A stretch of 47,350 nucleotides of DNA from Bacteroidales bacterium UBA1176 (GTDB lineage Bacteria > Bacteroidota > Bacteroidia > Bacteroidales > WCHB1-69). The first letter of the stretch is position 1. Every line of letters begins with the position of its first letter. Below the pieces are notes generated by a model. That model was given only the letters and a program-made list of their open reading frames with translations. It had not been told where the DNA came from and ran no database searches. The stretch lies in the NCBI GenBank assembly GCA_002311645.1, contig DBYW01000020.1, positions 240 to 47,589 on the forward strand. Direction: 5' to 3'. Made by a program: the position numbers and the translations under genes. Below are positions 1 to 8,261 of this stretch, one piece after another.

Positions 1-639
1 GGCTTCGGCAACGTGGCTTGGGGCGCTGCTACCAAGGCTACCGAACTCGGCGCCAAGGTTGTCGCTATCTCCGGTCCCGACGGCGTCTGCGAACTTCCTG
101 ACGGCATCAACCAAGAGATGATCGACTATATGCTCGATATGCGTGCCTCCAACCGCAACAAGGTTCAGGATATGGCCGACAAATTCCCTGGCAAAGCCAA
201 ATTCACGGCCGGCAAGAAGGCTTGGAGCGTGAAGTGCGACATCGCTTGCCCGTGCGCTTTCCAGAACGAGCTGAGCGAAGAAGACGCTAAGGAACTCCTC
301 GCCAACGGCGTGAAATACGTTGCTGAGGTCTCCAATATGGGTTGCCAACCCGGCGCTATCGCTGCTTTCCAAGCTGCCAAGGTTCCCTTCGGACCTGGTA
401 AGGCTGTCAACGCCGGTGGTGTTGCCACCTCTGGCCTCGAAATCTGCCAGAACGCTGGTCACATCAACTGGACCGCTCCTGAAGTGGACGCCAAGTTGCA
501 CAAGATTATGAACGACATTTACGATATGTGCGTTGAACACGGTCGTGAGGCTGACGGTACCATCAACTATGTGAAGGGTGCCAACATCGCCGGCTTTATG
601 CGCGTTGCTAAAGCTATGCTCGCTCAAGGCATTATCTAA
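1..639 (+). CDS. gdhA: NADP-type glutamate dehydrogenase, C-terminal part (5' end outside window)
   Basis: The reading frame is open from base 1 and gives 212 residues of the C-terminal, dinucleotide-binding half of a hexameric glutamate dehydrogenase, which interconverts glutamate with 2-oxoglutarate plus ammonia in the cytoplasm. The fragment starts inside the Rossmann motif (GFGNVAW, the end of the GxGNVA signature). It continues with the family blocks CPCAFQNEL, SNMGCQPGA and GKAVNAGGVATSGLE, and ends in the conserved helical tail with YVKGANIAGFMRVA. The length after the Rossmann motif and the ending are normal, so only the window edge truncates it. NADP specificity is inferred from overall similarity to the bacterial small-subunit class. 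An intrinsic terminator follows 21 bases after the stop, so the gene ends its transcription unit. Confidence 0.93.
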   Translation, partial: GFGNVAWGAATKATELGAKVVAISGPDGVCELPDGINQEMIDYMLDMRASNRNKVQDMADKFPGKAKFTAGKKAWSVKCDIACPCAFQNELSEEDAKELLANGVKYVAEVSNMGCQPGAIAAFQAAKVPFGPGKAVNAGGVATSGLEICQNAGHINWTAPEVDAKLHKIMNDIYDMCVEHGREADGTINYVKGANIAGFMRVAKAMLAQGII

Positions 640-660
640 TCCTTGTTGGATTACTCCAAC

Positions 661-692
661 AAAAAAGGCCACTTTCTCAGTGGCCTTTTTTT
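661..692 (+). terminator. Intrinsic terminator after gdhA
   Basis: The palindrome AAAAAAGGCCACT - TTCTC - AGTGGCC is followed by a run of seven T. It has A and T runs on both sides, so it could also stop transcripts of the convergent Nudix gene that ends at 728. Confidence 0.9.
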
Positions 693-727
693 ATTTTCAG
701 CAGGTATCTTTTTAATTTAAAAAACTA

Positions 728-1420
728 TCAGAATTTCATCACTCTCTTGCGCAATGCGTAATACGCCTCTTCGTTGAAACGGTAATGCTTCGGGACACCG
801 CGCTTGCCTCCGTCCTCTTCAACAGCATCCACCAAGCTGAGGTTCAAGAACCGCTTCTGAAAGTTACGCCGGTCGAAACCATGGCCGAAAACATCCGTAT
901 AGAGACGCTGCATTTCGGGGATGGTGAACGTTTCACCCAACAGCTGGAATGCGATGGGGATAAGATGGAAACCTATACGCAGATGTATGATGGCCTTGCG
1001 GAAAATCTCCGCATGGTCGAACGCGAGCGTGGGAAGGTCGCATACCGGAAACCAGACGGCTCTCGCGGCATCGTCGCCCGCCACAGCCAAATCCTTGGTG
1101 TCCGGTGCCACTACGGAATAAAATCCTGCACTGATCACCCTGCCCCGCGGATCGCGGTCCACACCACTGAACACCCCGACCTCTTCCATGTACAACGGCT
1201 CTATCCCCGTCTCTTCTTTCAACTCCCGACGCGCAGCCTCCTCCAGAGTCTCATTCTCTTCCAAAAAACCGCCTGGAAACGCCCATTGCCCCTTGCACGG
1301 CTCATTTTTCCGCTCGACCAGCAAGACATTGAGATGTTCGCCGTCGAAACAAAAGACCACATTGTCGGCAGTCACAGCCGGACGCCAGTATTCATAACAA
1401 AAATTTCCCTTCTTTGCCAT
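728..1420 (-). CDS. Nudix hydrolase with C-terminal winged-helix region (NrtR-like)
   Basis: 230-residue protein. A complete Nudix box GX5EX7REUXEEXGU is visible at residues 51-73 (G51, E57, R65-E66, E69-E70, G72), within an N-terminal Nudix domain of about 150 residues. The remaining 80 residues (FTIPEMQRLYTDVFG, NFQKRFL, KRGVPKHYRF) resemble the winged helix of NrtR-type NAD-metabolism regulators and Nudix enzymes of that class. It may therefore hydrolyse an ADP-ribose-like compound, act as a repressor, or both; the sequence does not decide. The open frame reaches 1495, but the likely promoter (TATCTTTG, 1472-1479 on this strand) lies inside that extension, so the ATG at 1420 is the better start. 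Monocistronic and convergent with gdhA. Confidence 0.85.
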   Translation of the reverse strand: MAKKGNFCYEYWRPAVTADNVVFCFDGEHLNVLLVERKNEPCKGQWAFPGGFLEENETLEEAARRELKEETGIEPLYMEEVGVFSGVDRDPRGRVISAGFYSVVAPDTKDLAVAGDDAARAVWFPVCDLPTLAFDHAEIFRKAIIHLRIGFHLIPIAFQLLGETFTIPEMQRLYTDVFGHGFDRRNFQKRFLNLSLVDAVEEDGGKRGVPKHYRFNEEAYYALRKRVMKF

Positions 1421-1471
1421 TACTTTGTATTCTATGGTATCAATTTCTTTCTTATAAAGGATAAATCGGGG

Positions 1472-1479
1472 CAAAGATA
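1472..1479 (-). promoter_or_regulatory. Bacteroidetes -7 element for the Nudix gene
   Basis: TATCTTTG read on the minus strand matches TAnnTTTG. It lies about 50 bases upstream of the ATG at 1420 and argues against the longer open frame starting at 1495. Confidence 0.7.
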
Positions 1480-1532
1480 CACTTTTTTTAAACACAAGTG
1501 TACTTTATACACAGCTTCCGGTAATCAACAGC

Positions 1533-1569
1533 CAAAAAAAAGGCTCCCGATTGGAAGCCTTTTTTTTTC
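1533..1569 (-). terminator. Intrinsic terminator after pepD
   Basis: AAAAAAAGGCT - TCC/GGA-containing stem and loop - AGCCTTTTTTTT, 12 bases beyond the pepD stop. The A run and T run make it potentially active in both directions. Confidence 0.85.
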
Positions 1570-1580
1570 AGGTACAGGGT

Positions 1581-3035
1581 TTATTTCAACAATCTGAAGA
1601 ACTCCACCAGCAAGTCCCAACACATCTGGACGGTATTGATCTCAAGTTTCTCGTCGGGAGAATGGACGCCGCGCAGGGTCGGTCCGATGGAAACCATGTC
1701 AAGGCCGGGGTATTTCTCGGAGAAGAGGCCGCACTCGAGTCCAGCATGGATTGCAAGCACCTGCGGGTCTTTGTGGAATAGATTCTTGTAGGCATCCACG
1801 AGCACACGCAGCACTTCGGAATTGGGGTTGGGTTCCCAGCCGGGATAGCCATCCGTAGTGACCACGTCAGCCCCGACCATCCAGAAGGTGGTGGACACTT
1901 TGTCGACGACAGCCTGCTTGCGACTCTCCACGGAGCTGCGCTGGCTGGTGGTGATGGTGATTTCATCGTCCACTTTCTTGACGGAAGCGAGGTTGGTGGA
2001 AGTCTCCACGAAACCCGGGATATCCTGCGACATGGCCTGCACGCCGTGCGGGCAGACAAGCAGTGCGTTGAGCAGGTCTATCTGGAAGGACTCTTCCAGC
2101 ACCGGGTCGCACTTCTCTGCCGGCTCCAGCGTCACCATGACGCCGGGATCGGTGGTATGGAATTCCGCCTTGTAGACGGCATCCATTTCCTGGACATAAT
2201 GGGTGAACGCCTCCTCGTTTTGAACGGGCACTGCCACGATGGCATAGCCTTCGCGGGCGATGGCATTGCGCAAGTTGCCGGCTTGGATGTCAGCCACGCG
2301 CATGTCGTAGTCTTGATAGGCATTCCAAAGTATGCGGGCAAGGAGTTTGACGGCGTTGCCGCGGCCCTTGTTGATGTCGTCTCCGGAGTGGCCGCCTTGC
2401 AGTCCCTTGACCGTCAATGTGAAAAAGCGGGCATCGAAGTCCACTTTCTCATAATCGCACTTGAGGGTGGCAATGGTGTCCTGGCCGCCGGCGCAGCCAA
2501 TGAAGAACTGGCCTTCATCCTCGGAGTCGAGGTTGATGAGCATCTTGCCCGTCATGAAGCCGGCTTCGAGGGCTTTGGCGCCCGTGAGCCCCGTTTCCTC
2601 GTCAATGGTGAAAAGGCATTCAACAGGACCGTGCTGCAAATCGGGATCATCGAGGATCGCCAGTGCCATGGCCATGCCGATGCCGTCGTCAGCGCCGAGG
2701 GTGGTGCCCTTAGCCTTCAGCCATTCACCGTCCACGTATGTTTGGATGCCATCCTTGTCGAAATCAAACGGGGTGTCGGCGTTCTTCTCGCACACCATGT
2801 CCATGTGGGCTTGGAAGATGACCGGAGTGACATTCTCCTTGCCCGGGGTTGCCGGCTTGGAGATGAGCACGTTGCCGACTTTGTCGCGCTTGGTGGGCAA
2901 GCCCATTTTTTTACCTGTGGCCTCAAGCCACTCGGATATCAATGTTTCCTTTTTGGAAGGACGCGGAATTTTGGTGATTTCGTTGAAATAGTAGAAAACC
3001 TTGGCCGGTTTCAAGCTGAGCATTTCTTCATTCAT
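1581..3035 (-). CDS. pepD: Cytosolic beta-alanyl/aminoacyl-histidine dipeptidase (M20C)
   Basis: 484 residues, the usual length of bacterial PepD (carnosinase-type, peptidase family M20C), which cleaves Xaa-His and other dipeptides using a two-zinc centre. Visible metal ligands and catalytic residues: H77 and D79 (QAHMDMV), D116 (TLGADDGIG), E146-E147 (IDEETG), D170 (INLDSEDEG) and H458 (TLRGVHSPDE). The lid/dimerisation domain, with its GGHSGDDI motif, lies in the middle. There is no signal peptide, which fits a cytoplasmic enzyme. The ATG at 3035 is preceded by a -7 element at 3069-3076, giving a leader of about 30 bases. It is divergent from the MMPL gene. Confidence 0.95.
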   Translation of the reverse strand: MNEEMLSLKPAKVFYYFNEITKIPRPSKKETLISEWLEATGKKMGLPTKRDKVGNVLISKPATPGKENVTPVIFQAHMDMVCEKNADTPFDFDKDGIQTYVDGEWLKAKGTTLGADDGIGMAMALAILDDPDLQHGPVECLFTIDEETGLTGAKALEAGFMTGKMLINLDSEDEGQFFIGCAGGQDTIATLKCDYEKVDFDARFFTLTVKGLQGGHSGDDINKGRGNAVKLLARILWNAYQDYDMRVADIQAGNLRNAIAREGYAIVAVPVQNEEAFTHYVQEMDAVYKAEFHTTDPGVMVTLEPAEKCDPVLEESFQIDLLNALLVCPHGVQAMSQDIPGFVETSTNLASVKKVDDEITITTSQRSSVESRKQAVVDKVSTTFWMVGADVVTTDGYPGWEPNPNSEVLRVLVDAYKNLFHKDPQVLAIHAGLECGLFSEKYPGLDMVSIGPTLRGVHSPDEKLEINTVQMCWDLLVEFFRLLK

Positions 3036-3068
3036 AGCTATATAGTTTTGATGTTATTTTCACGGGGG

Positions 3069-3076
3069 CAAAGGTA
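3069..3076 (-). promoter_or_regulatory. -7 element for pepD
   Basis: TACCTTTG on the minus strand, 34-41 bases upstream of the pepD ATG. It is back to back with the plus-strand element at 3088-3095. Confidence 0.65.
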
Positions 3077-3087
3077 CAAAAAAATTG

Positions 3088-3095
3088 TATCTTTG
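3088..3095 (+). promoter_or_regulatory. -7 element for the MMPL-PlsC gene
   Basis: TATCTTTG, 26 bases before the GTG at 3121. This decides the start of that gene: a TTG at 3085 in the same frame would lie upstream of the transcription start. Confidence 0.7.
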
Positions 3096-3120
3096 CCGCT
3101 TAATTATAAACCAATATTTT

Positions 3121-6100
3121 GTGAAGGAATTTTTCCTCTATATATATCGTTTCCTGGAACGAAAAAGGGCTCTGATGTGGTCTGTTCTAGCCATTCTCAT
3201 TGTGCTTTTTATCCTGAATGCCTTGCGGTTATCCTTTGTGGAGGACATTGGCAGTTTTCTTCCCAGCAGCAAACAAAACGAGCGCATAAACTATGCCTAC
3301 GCCCATTTGGGCGGTGACAACAAGATTGTGGTCAACATTGGCATGGCGGACACCACTGTGGAGCCGGACCTCGATCTCTTGGCGGAGAGCGCCGACCTCC
3401 TGGCGGAGCATCTTGCCGAGGCCGACACTGCAGGTCTCTCCAAGGAGTTGCTCAGCAGCGTGGACGAAAGCCAGGTTTCAGAAATCACCGCATTCATTGT
3501 CGAGAACATGCCTTATTTCCTCACGGAGGAGGACTATGCGCGCATGGACACGCTCATCACGCCCGAGCACATATCGCAGCAGTTGGCGCAAGACAAGCAG
3601 CTGCTCGGCTCACCCGTGCCCATGATGCGCGATGTGCTGCAACGCGACCCGCTATTTTTCTCGTCGCGTCTGCTGCAGTCGCTCCAGGCTTTCCGCCCCG
3701 ACGACCGCTATCACGTGGTGGACGGCCATATTTTCGACAAGGCCGGCCGCGAGGCCCTGCTCGTGGTCACCTCCAACTATCCCCTAAGTGAGACCCTGCA
3801 CAACGGCGAGTTGCTAAAGATCATCGACAAAGCGTGCCACGACGTGGAGCAAGAGATGAAGGGACAGGTCCGCATTCACAGTTTCGGAGCCTCGCAAGTG
3901 TCGCTCACCAACTCGACACAAATCAAGCGCGACAGTTTCTTGGCGCTCGGACTGGCCTTTGTGCTCATCCTGGCCCTGCTCATCTACTACTACCGCAATG
4001 CCCGCAGCATCGCACTCATATTTGTCTCCATCCTTTTCGGCGGTCTGTTCGCCATCGGTGTAATCGCCCTGTTCAAGAGCACGGTGTCGCTCATCGCCAT
4101 AGGGGTAGCCTCCATCATCTTCGGCATTGCCATCAACTACCCCATCCATTTCCTGTCGCATTTCAAGCGCACCGACAACAAGGAGCAGATCATCCGCGAG
4201 ATTGTCACGCCCTTGCTGATAGGCAACATTACCACGGTGGGCGCGTTCCTGAGCCTGCTGTTCATCAGCTCGCCCGCCATGAAAGACCTCGGGCTGTTCG
4301 CTGCCCTGCTATTGGTAGGCACCATCCTGTTCGTGCTGATATTCCTGCCCCATCTGATGGGCAGCCATTTCCAAGGCAAGGACCGCAATTTGGCTTTCCG
4401 GCGCGTGGCGGAGGCGCGTCCCGAGAACATCCCAGGCATCTTTTGGATCGTGCTCGTCATCACCATCGTGCTTGCCTATTTTGGCAAGCGCACCTCCTTC
4501 GATACCAACATGCACCATATCAACTACATGACCAAAGAGCAGCAGCAGGAGTTCAACAAATTGCTCGCCGAAGCCGACACCACGGCACAGACCCTGTATT
4601 GCGTAGCAGAGGGGAAAAACCTGCAAGAAGCCTTGGTTCACAATGAGACGGTGCAAGAACAATTGATGCGACTCACGGAAGCCGACAGCATCCAAAACGT
4701 CGGTGGCATCGGCACCTATCTGCCCTCGCAAATGCTGCAGCAGAAGCGCATCGCCCGCTGGAACAGCTTTTGGGCAGAACGGCGCGAGAAATTCTGCCAT
4801 GACCTCGACGCGGCCGCCACGGCCAACGGTTTCCATCCTGAAGCCTTCCAACCCTGCAAGGAGATCGTGATGAAGTCCTTCACCTCCCAACAAGACGAAC
4901 ATTTCAGCATCATCCGCCAACAATTAGCCGCCAACTATATCAGCGAAGAAAACGGACGGGTGATGATCTACAACATCCTGCAAGTCAAGAAAGAGAATGC
5001 TGAGGCCATAGAGCTGGCGCTCAACAATGGCAACTCGGGGCATTTCGCCTTCACCGAGAGCTCCATTGCGGCTCGCCTCGTGGATGCCCTTTCCCACGAC
5101 TTCGACTACGTGCTCTACATTTGCGGACTCATCGTGTTCGTGTTCCTGTTTTTCACCTTTGGACGCTTAGAAATCAGCATTTTAGCCTTCCTGCCGCTCT
5201 TTACGGCCTGGATATGGATCTTAGGCATCATGGGCATCTTCAACCTTCATTTCAACATCGTCAACATCATTCTTGCCACTTTCATCTTCGGCATGGGGGA
5301 CGATTATTCCATTTTTGTCACGGAAGGCCTGATCCACGAATACACCTACGGTCGCAAGATGCTTTCGCAGTTCAAGAACAGCATCATCCTGTCGGCCTCC
5401 ATCATGTTCATCGGCATCGGCATGTTGATTTTCGCCAAGCATCCCGCCCTGCGCTCCTTGGCACAGGTCACAGTCATCGGCATGCTCACGGTAGTGCTGA
5501 TGGCATATATCATTCCGCCTGTGGTCTTCAAGTGGCTGACCACGTCGAAGGGCAAGCCCCGCAAACGTCCTGTTACGTTAATAAACATCCTTACCGACAT
5601 CATCGCTTTCCCCTATTTTTTCTTTGGCGTAGTAGTGCTTTCCATCTGTGGGTTTTTCCTGCTTCGCATAGGAGGACGCAGCGACAAGCACAAGCTTCTA
5701 TATCACAAGGTATTGCGGCACCTTTTGGCATCGACTGCCAAAATCATTCCCAATTCGACCTGCAATATCATCAACCCAAACAAGGAGGCTTTTGTCAAGC
5801 CCGCCATCATTATTTGCAACCACCAGTCGCATTTCGACCTGCTCTACCTGCTCTCACTGACCCCGAATGTCATCGCCCTGACGAACGATTGGGCCTGGAA
5901 CATGCCCTTATACCGCCGCATCCTGCGGAACGGCGACTATCTGCCCGCCTCATACGGCATGGACACCAACTTCCCCAAACTGAAATCGATGGTAGACAAG
6001 GGCTACTCCATCCTCATCTTCCCCGAAGGGACGCGCTCGATTGACAAGTCCATCCTACGATTCCACAAGGGAGCGTTCTATTTGGCCGAAAAACTCAACT

Positions 6101-6675
6101 TGGACATCCTGCCCATCGTCACCCACGGCATCGGCGACATGTTCCCAAAGCACGACCCATTCATCCATAAGGGCAACGTCACAATCTCCATAGGCGAACG
6201 CATTCCTGTAGGCGACACGCGCTATCGCAAGGGCGACAACATCATAGAGACAGCCCGCGTCTTCCGCCAATATTACATCCAAGCCTACGATGAAATGAGA
6301 GATCGTTTCGAGACAATGGGGTATCTCTCCGACATGGTACACGACAACTACATTTACAAGGGAAAATCCGTGGAAAACAAATGTCGCCGCAAGATTGAAA
6401 GCCTCACTCTAAGCGAGTTAGGCACATCTCTTGACGAGACACCCAGGAATTGCCGGCTGTTGTACAAGAACTGCGGCAACGGCGAGCTCGCGCTGATGAC
6501 CGCCCTTTACCGCCGCGATCTGGATGTCACGGCCTACGACCCCGATCCGGACAGCATCGACATCGCGGCACATTGCGCCGCCGTGCCCGACAACCTGCAC
6601 TACACGCACGAGCTCCCGCAAGAGACGAACTTCGACCATATTATTGACGAACTCGACATTCTAAACCAAGCATGA
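3121..6675 (+). CDS. MMPL/RND-type exporter fused to PlsC acyltransferase and a methyltransferase-like tail
   Basis: 1184 residues from a GTG start; the first segment KEFFLYIYRFLERKRALMW is typical of Bacteroidetes MMPL proteins, and ATG 3175 is the alternative. Three parts are visible. (1) Residues 1 to about 850 are an RND/MMPL permease: one N-terminal membrane helix, a periplasmic loop, membrane helices around 272-410, a second loop, and helices around 662-850. (2) Residues about 880-1065 are a PlsC-type acyltransferase with NHQSHFD (H901, D906) and FPEGTRS (from F967). (3) Residues about 1085-1184 resemble the start of a class I SAM methyltransferase (NCGNGELA at 1117-1124, then VTAYDPDPDSIDIA). 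The MMPL part likely moves a lipid or acyl product across the inner membrane, and the acyltransferase would work on its cytoplasmic face. The gene overlaps the next one by four bases (ATGA), suggesting translational coupling. The substrate is unknown. Confidence 0.85.
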   Translation: MKEFFLYIYRFLERKRALMWSVLAILIVLFILNALRLSFVEDIGSFLPSSKQNERINYAYAHLGGDNKIVVNIGMADTTVEPDLDLLAESADLLAEHLAEADTAGLSKELLSSVDESQVSEITAFIVENMPYFLTEEDYARMDTLITPEHISQQLAQDKQLLGSPVPMMRDVLQRDPLFFSSRLLQSLQAFRPDDRYHVVDGHIFDKAGREALLVVTSNYPLSETLHNGELLKIIDKACHDVEQEMKGQVRIHSFGASQVSLTNSTQIKRDSFLALGLAFVLILALLIYYYRNARSIALIFVSILFGGLFAIGVIALFKSTVSLIAIGVASIIFGIAINYPIHFLSHFKRTDNKEQIIREIVTPLLIGNITTVGAFLSLLFISSPAMKDLGLFAALLLVGTILFVLIFLPHLMGSHFQGKDRNLAFRRVAEARPENIPGIFWIVLVITIVLAYFGKRTSFDTNMHHINYMTKEQQQEFNKLLAEADTTAQTLYCVAEGKNLQEALVHNETVQEQLMRLTEADSIQNVGGIGTYLPSQMLQQKRIARWNSFWAERREKFCHDLDAAATANGFHPEAFQPCKEIVMKSFTSQQDEHFSIIRQQLAANYISEENGRVMIYNILQVKKENAEAIELALNNGNSGHFAFTESSIAARLVDALSHDFDYVLYICGLIVFVFLFFTFGRLEISILAFLPLFTAWIWILGIMGIFNLHFNIVNIILATFIFGMGDDYSIFVTEGLIHEYTYGRKMLSQFKNSIILSASIMFIGIGMLIFAKHPALRSLAQVTVIGMLTVVLMAYIIPPVVFKWLTTSKGKPRKRPVTLINILTDIIAFPYFFFGVVVLSICGFFLLRIGGRSDKHKLLYHKVLRHLLASTAKIIPNSTCNIINPNKEAFVKPAIIICNHQSHFDLLYLLSLTPNVIALTNDWAWNMPLYRRILRNGDYLPASYGMDTNFPKLKSMVDKGYSILIFPEGTRSIDKSILRFHKGAFYLAEKLNLDILPIVTHGIGDMFPKHDPFIHKGNVTISIGERIPVGDTRYRKGDNIIETARVFRQYYIQAYDEMRDRFETMGYLSDMVHDNYIYKGKSVENKCRRKIESLTLSELGTSLDETPRNCRLLYKNCGNGELALMTALYRRDLDVTAYDPDPDSIDIAAHCAAVPDNLHYTHELPQETNFDHIIDELDILNQA

Positions 6676-8171
6676 GCCAGAACAAATACGACATCGCGAT
6701 ATTGGGTACCGGCCTCGGAGGGTTGGTTTGCGGCTACATCCTTAGCAAGAACGGCTTTAAAGTGCTGTTGTTAGAGAAGGAGGCCCAAATCGGGGGATGC
6801 CTGCAGACTTTCCGCCGCTTCGGCATCAAGTTCGACACCGGCATGCACTACATCGGCAGCATGCTAGAGGGGCAAATCCTGCACCGGCTGTTCGATTACC
6901 TGCGCCTGACCGACCGCGTGCCGCTACAACGGCTTGACGAGCAGGGCTACGACCTATTCTCCATCGCAGGACGGCAATATCGATACGCCTCCGGCTACGA
7001 CGCCTTTGTGGAGACGCTGGCCGAGAGTTTCCCCAACAACCATCGTGACATTGAAAAATACGTGATCGAGTTGCGCGCCATTGCAAATGCCTCCCCCCTT
7101 TACAATCTCCGCAAGGTGGAGGACAACGTTTTCATTGAGGCTGACTACATCAAGACGAGTGTCAACGACTTCATCGCGGGCATCACCGGCAACCGCGAGC
7201 TGCAGAACGTTCTGGCCGGGAACCTGCCCTTGTATGCCGGGGTGAAGGACAAGACGCCGACCTACATCCACGCGTTGATCAACAACTTCTACATCCAAAG
7301 TGCATGGCGTATCATCGGGGGCAGTGACATCATTGCAAGTTCGTTGGCCGACTCCATCCGCGCCTTCGGCGGGGAAGTGCGCACCAGGAGCGAAGTCATC
7401 GAAATCGTATGCGACGACAAACATGCCGTGGGCGTGCGCCTCGCCTCCGGTGAATATATTGAAGCCAACTCCTTCATCTCCAACATACATCCGCAGGCCA
7501 TGCTGAACCTGCTCGACACGCATCTTATCCGCAAGGCATACCGAGCCCGCATCAACGACCTTGACAACACCATCGCCAACTTCACCCTCTATATCAAGTT
7601 CAAGGAGAAAACCACGTCCTACCTCAACTACAACTACTATTTCTACGAAAACGACGATGTATGGCAGTCCACCGACCGGCAAGCCGGCGACAAGCTGCGC
7701 AGTTACCTGTTCATGCACCAATGCGCCGAAAAGGACCAGATTTGGGCGCAAAGTGCAGAAATGATCGGATACATGAGATTCGACGAGGTGGCGCAATGGG
7801 CAGACACGACACGCGGGCATCGCGGCGAAGCCTACAAGGAGTTCAAAGAACGCACCGCCGAACATTATATCAGCATCTTGGAGCAATCATTCCCTGGCAT
7901 CCGCAGCGCAATCGAGGATTACGAGACCTCCTCTCCCCTCACCTATCGCGACTACACCGCCACGCAAAACGGTTCCATGTACGGCATCATCCGCGACAAG
8001 AACTTCCCCACGCAGACACTCGTTTCGCAACGCACCAAGATCCCCAATCTATTCCTGACCGGCCAGAACATCAACTCGCACGGCATCCTCGGCGTCACCA
8101 TAGGCGCCGCCCTCACCTGCGCCGAATTTCTTGGCCTCAACAAAATCATCGACGAAATCGAGAGCTACTAA
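6672..8171 (+). CDS. FAD-dependent oxidoreductase of the phytoene desaturase / retinol saturase family
   Basis: 499 residues. The N-terminal dinucleotide-binding motif (ILGTGLGGLVCG, G12-x-G14-x-x-G17, then LLLEKEAQIGG) and the C-terminal FAD block (NLFLTGQNINSHGILGVTIGAAL) identify a COG1233-type amine oxidase-fold flavoenzyme. Relatives desaturate or saturate polyene chains. The ATG overlaps the stop of the MMPL-PlsC gene, so the two are probably translated together and act in one pathway, perhaps on an acyl or polyene chain that the exporter fusion handles. The exact substrate cannot be read from sequence. Full length, no membrane helix seen. Confidence 0.85.
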   Translation: MSQNKYDIAILGTGLGGLVCGYILSKNGFKVLLLEKEAQIGGCLQTFRRFGIKFDTGMHYIGSMLEGQILHRLFDYLRLTDRVPLQRLDEQGYDLFSIAGRQYRYASGYDAFVETLAESFPNNHRDIEKYVIELRAIANASPLYNLRKVEDNVFIEADYIKTSVNDFIAGITGNRELQNVLAGNLPLYAGVKDKTPTYIHALINNFYIQSAWRIIGGSDIIASSLADSIRAFGGEVRTRSEVIEIVCDDKHAVGVRLASGEYIEANSFISNIHPQAMLNLLDTHLIRKAYRARINDLDNTIANFTLYIKFKEKTTSYLNYNYYFYENDDVWQSTDRQAGDKLRSYLFMHQCAEKDQIWAQSAEMIGYMRFDEVAQWADTTRGHRGEAYKEFKERTAEHYISILEQSFPGIRSAIEDYETSSPLTYRDYTATQNGSMYGIIRDKNFPTQTLVSQRTKIPNLFLTGQNINSHGILGVTIGAALTCAEFLGLNKIIDEIESY

Positions 8172-8208
8172 CATATAAAAAACAGAGCCATAATTCGGAA
8201 CATTTTAG

Positions 8209-8216
8209 TATCTTTG
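8209..8216 (+). promoter_or_regulatory. -7 element for the radical SAM gene
   Basis: TATCTTTG in the 90-base gap, 45 bases before the ATG at 8262. It makes the downstream genes at least partly independent of the MMPL transcript. Confidence 0.65.
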
Positions 8217-8261
8217 CATTTTCAAAATAAAAAAACAATTCTCAATCACACATAGCCAACA

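Noticed and set aside
3085..3120. TTG at 3085 as the start of the MMPL gene
   Set aside because: The -7 element lies at 3088-3095, so this codon is probably not transcribed; GTG at 3121 also begins the family-typical N-terminus.
2046..3317. A 423-codon plus-strand frame opposite pepD
   Set aside because: Antisense image of pepD, and it runs through the divergent promoter region.
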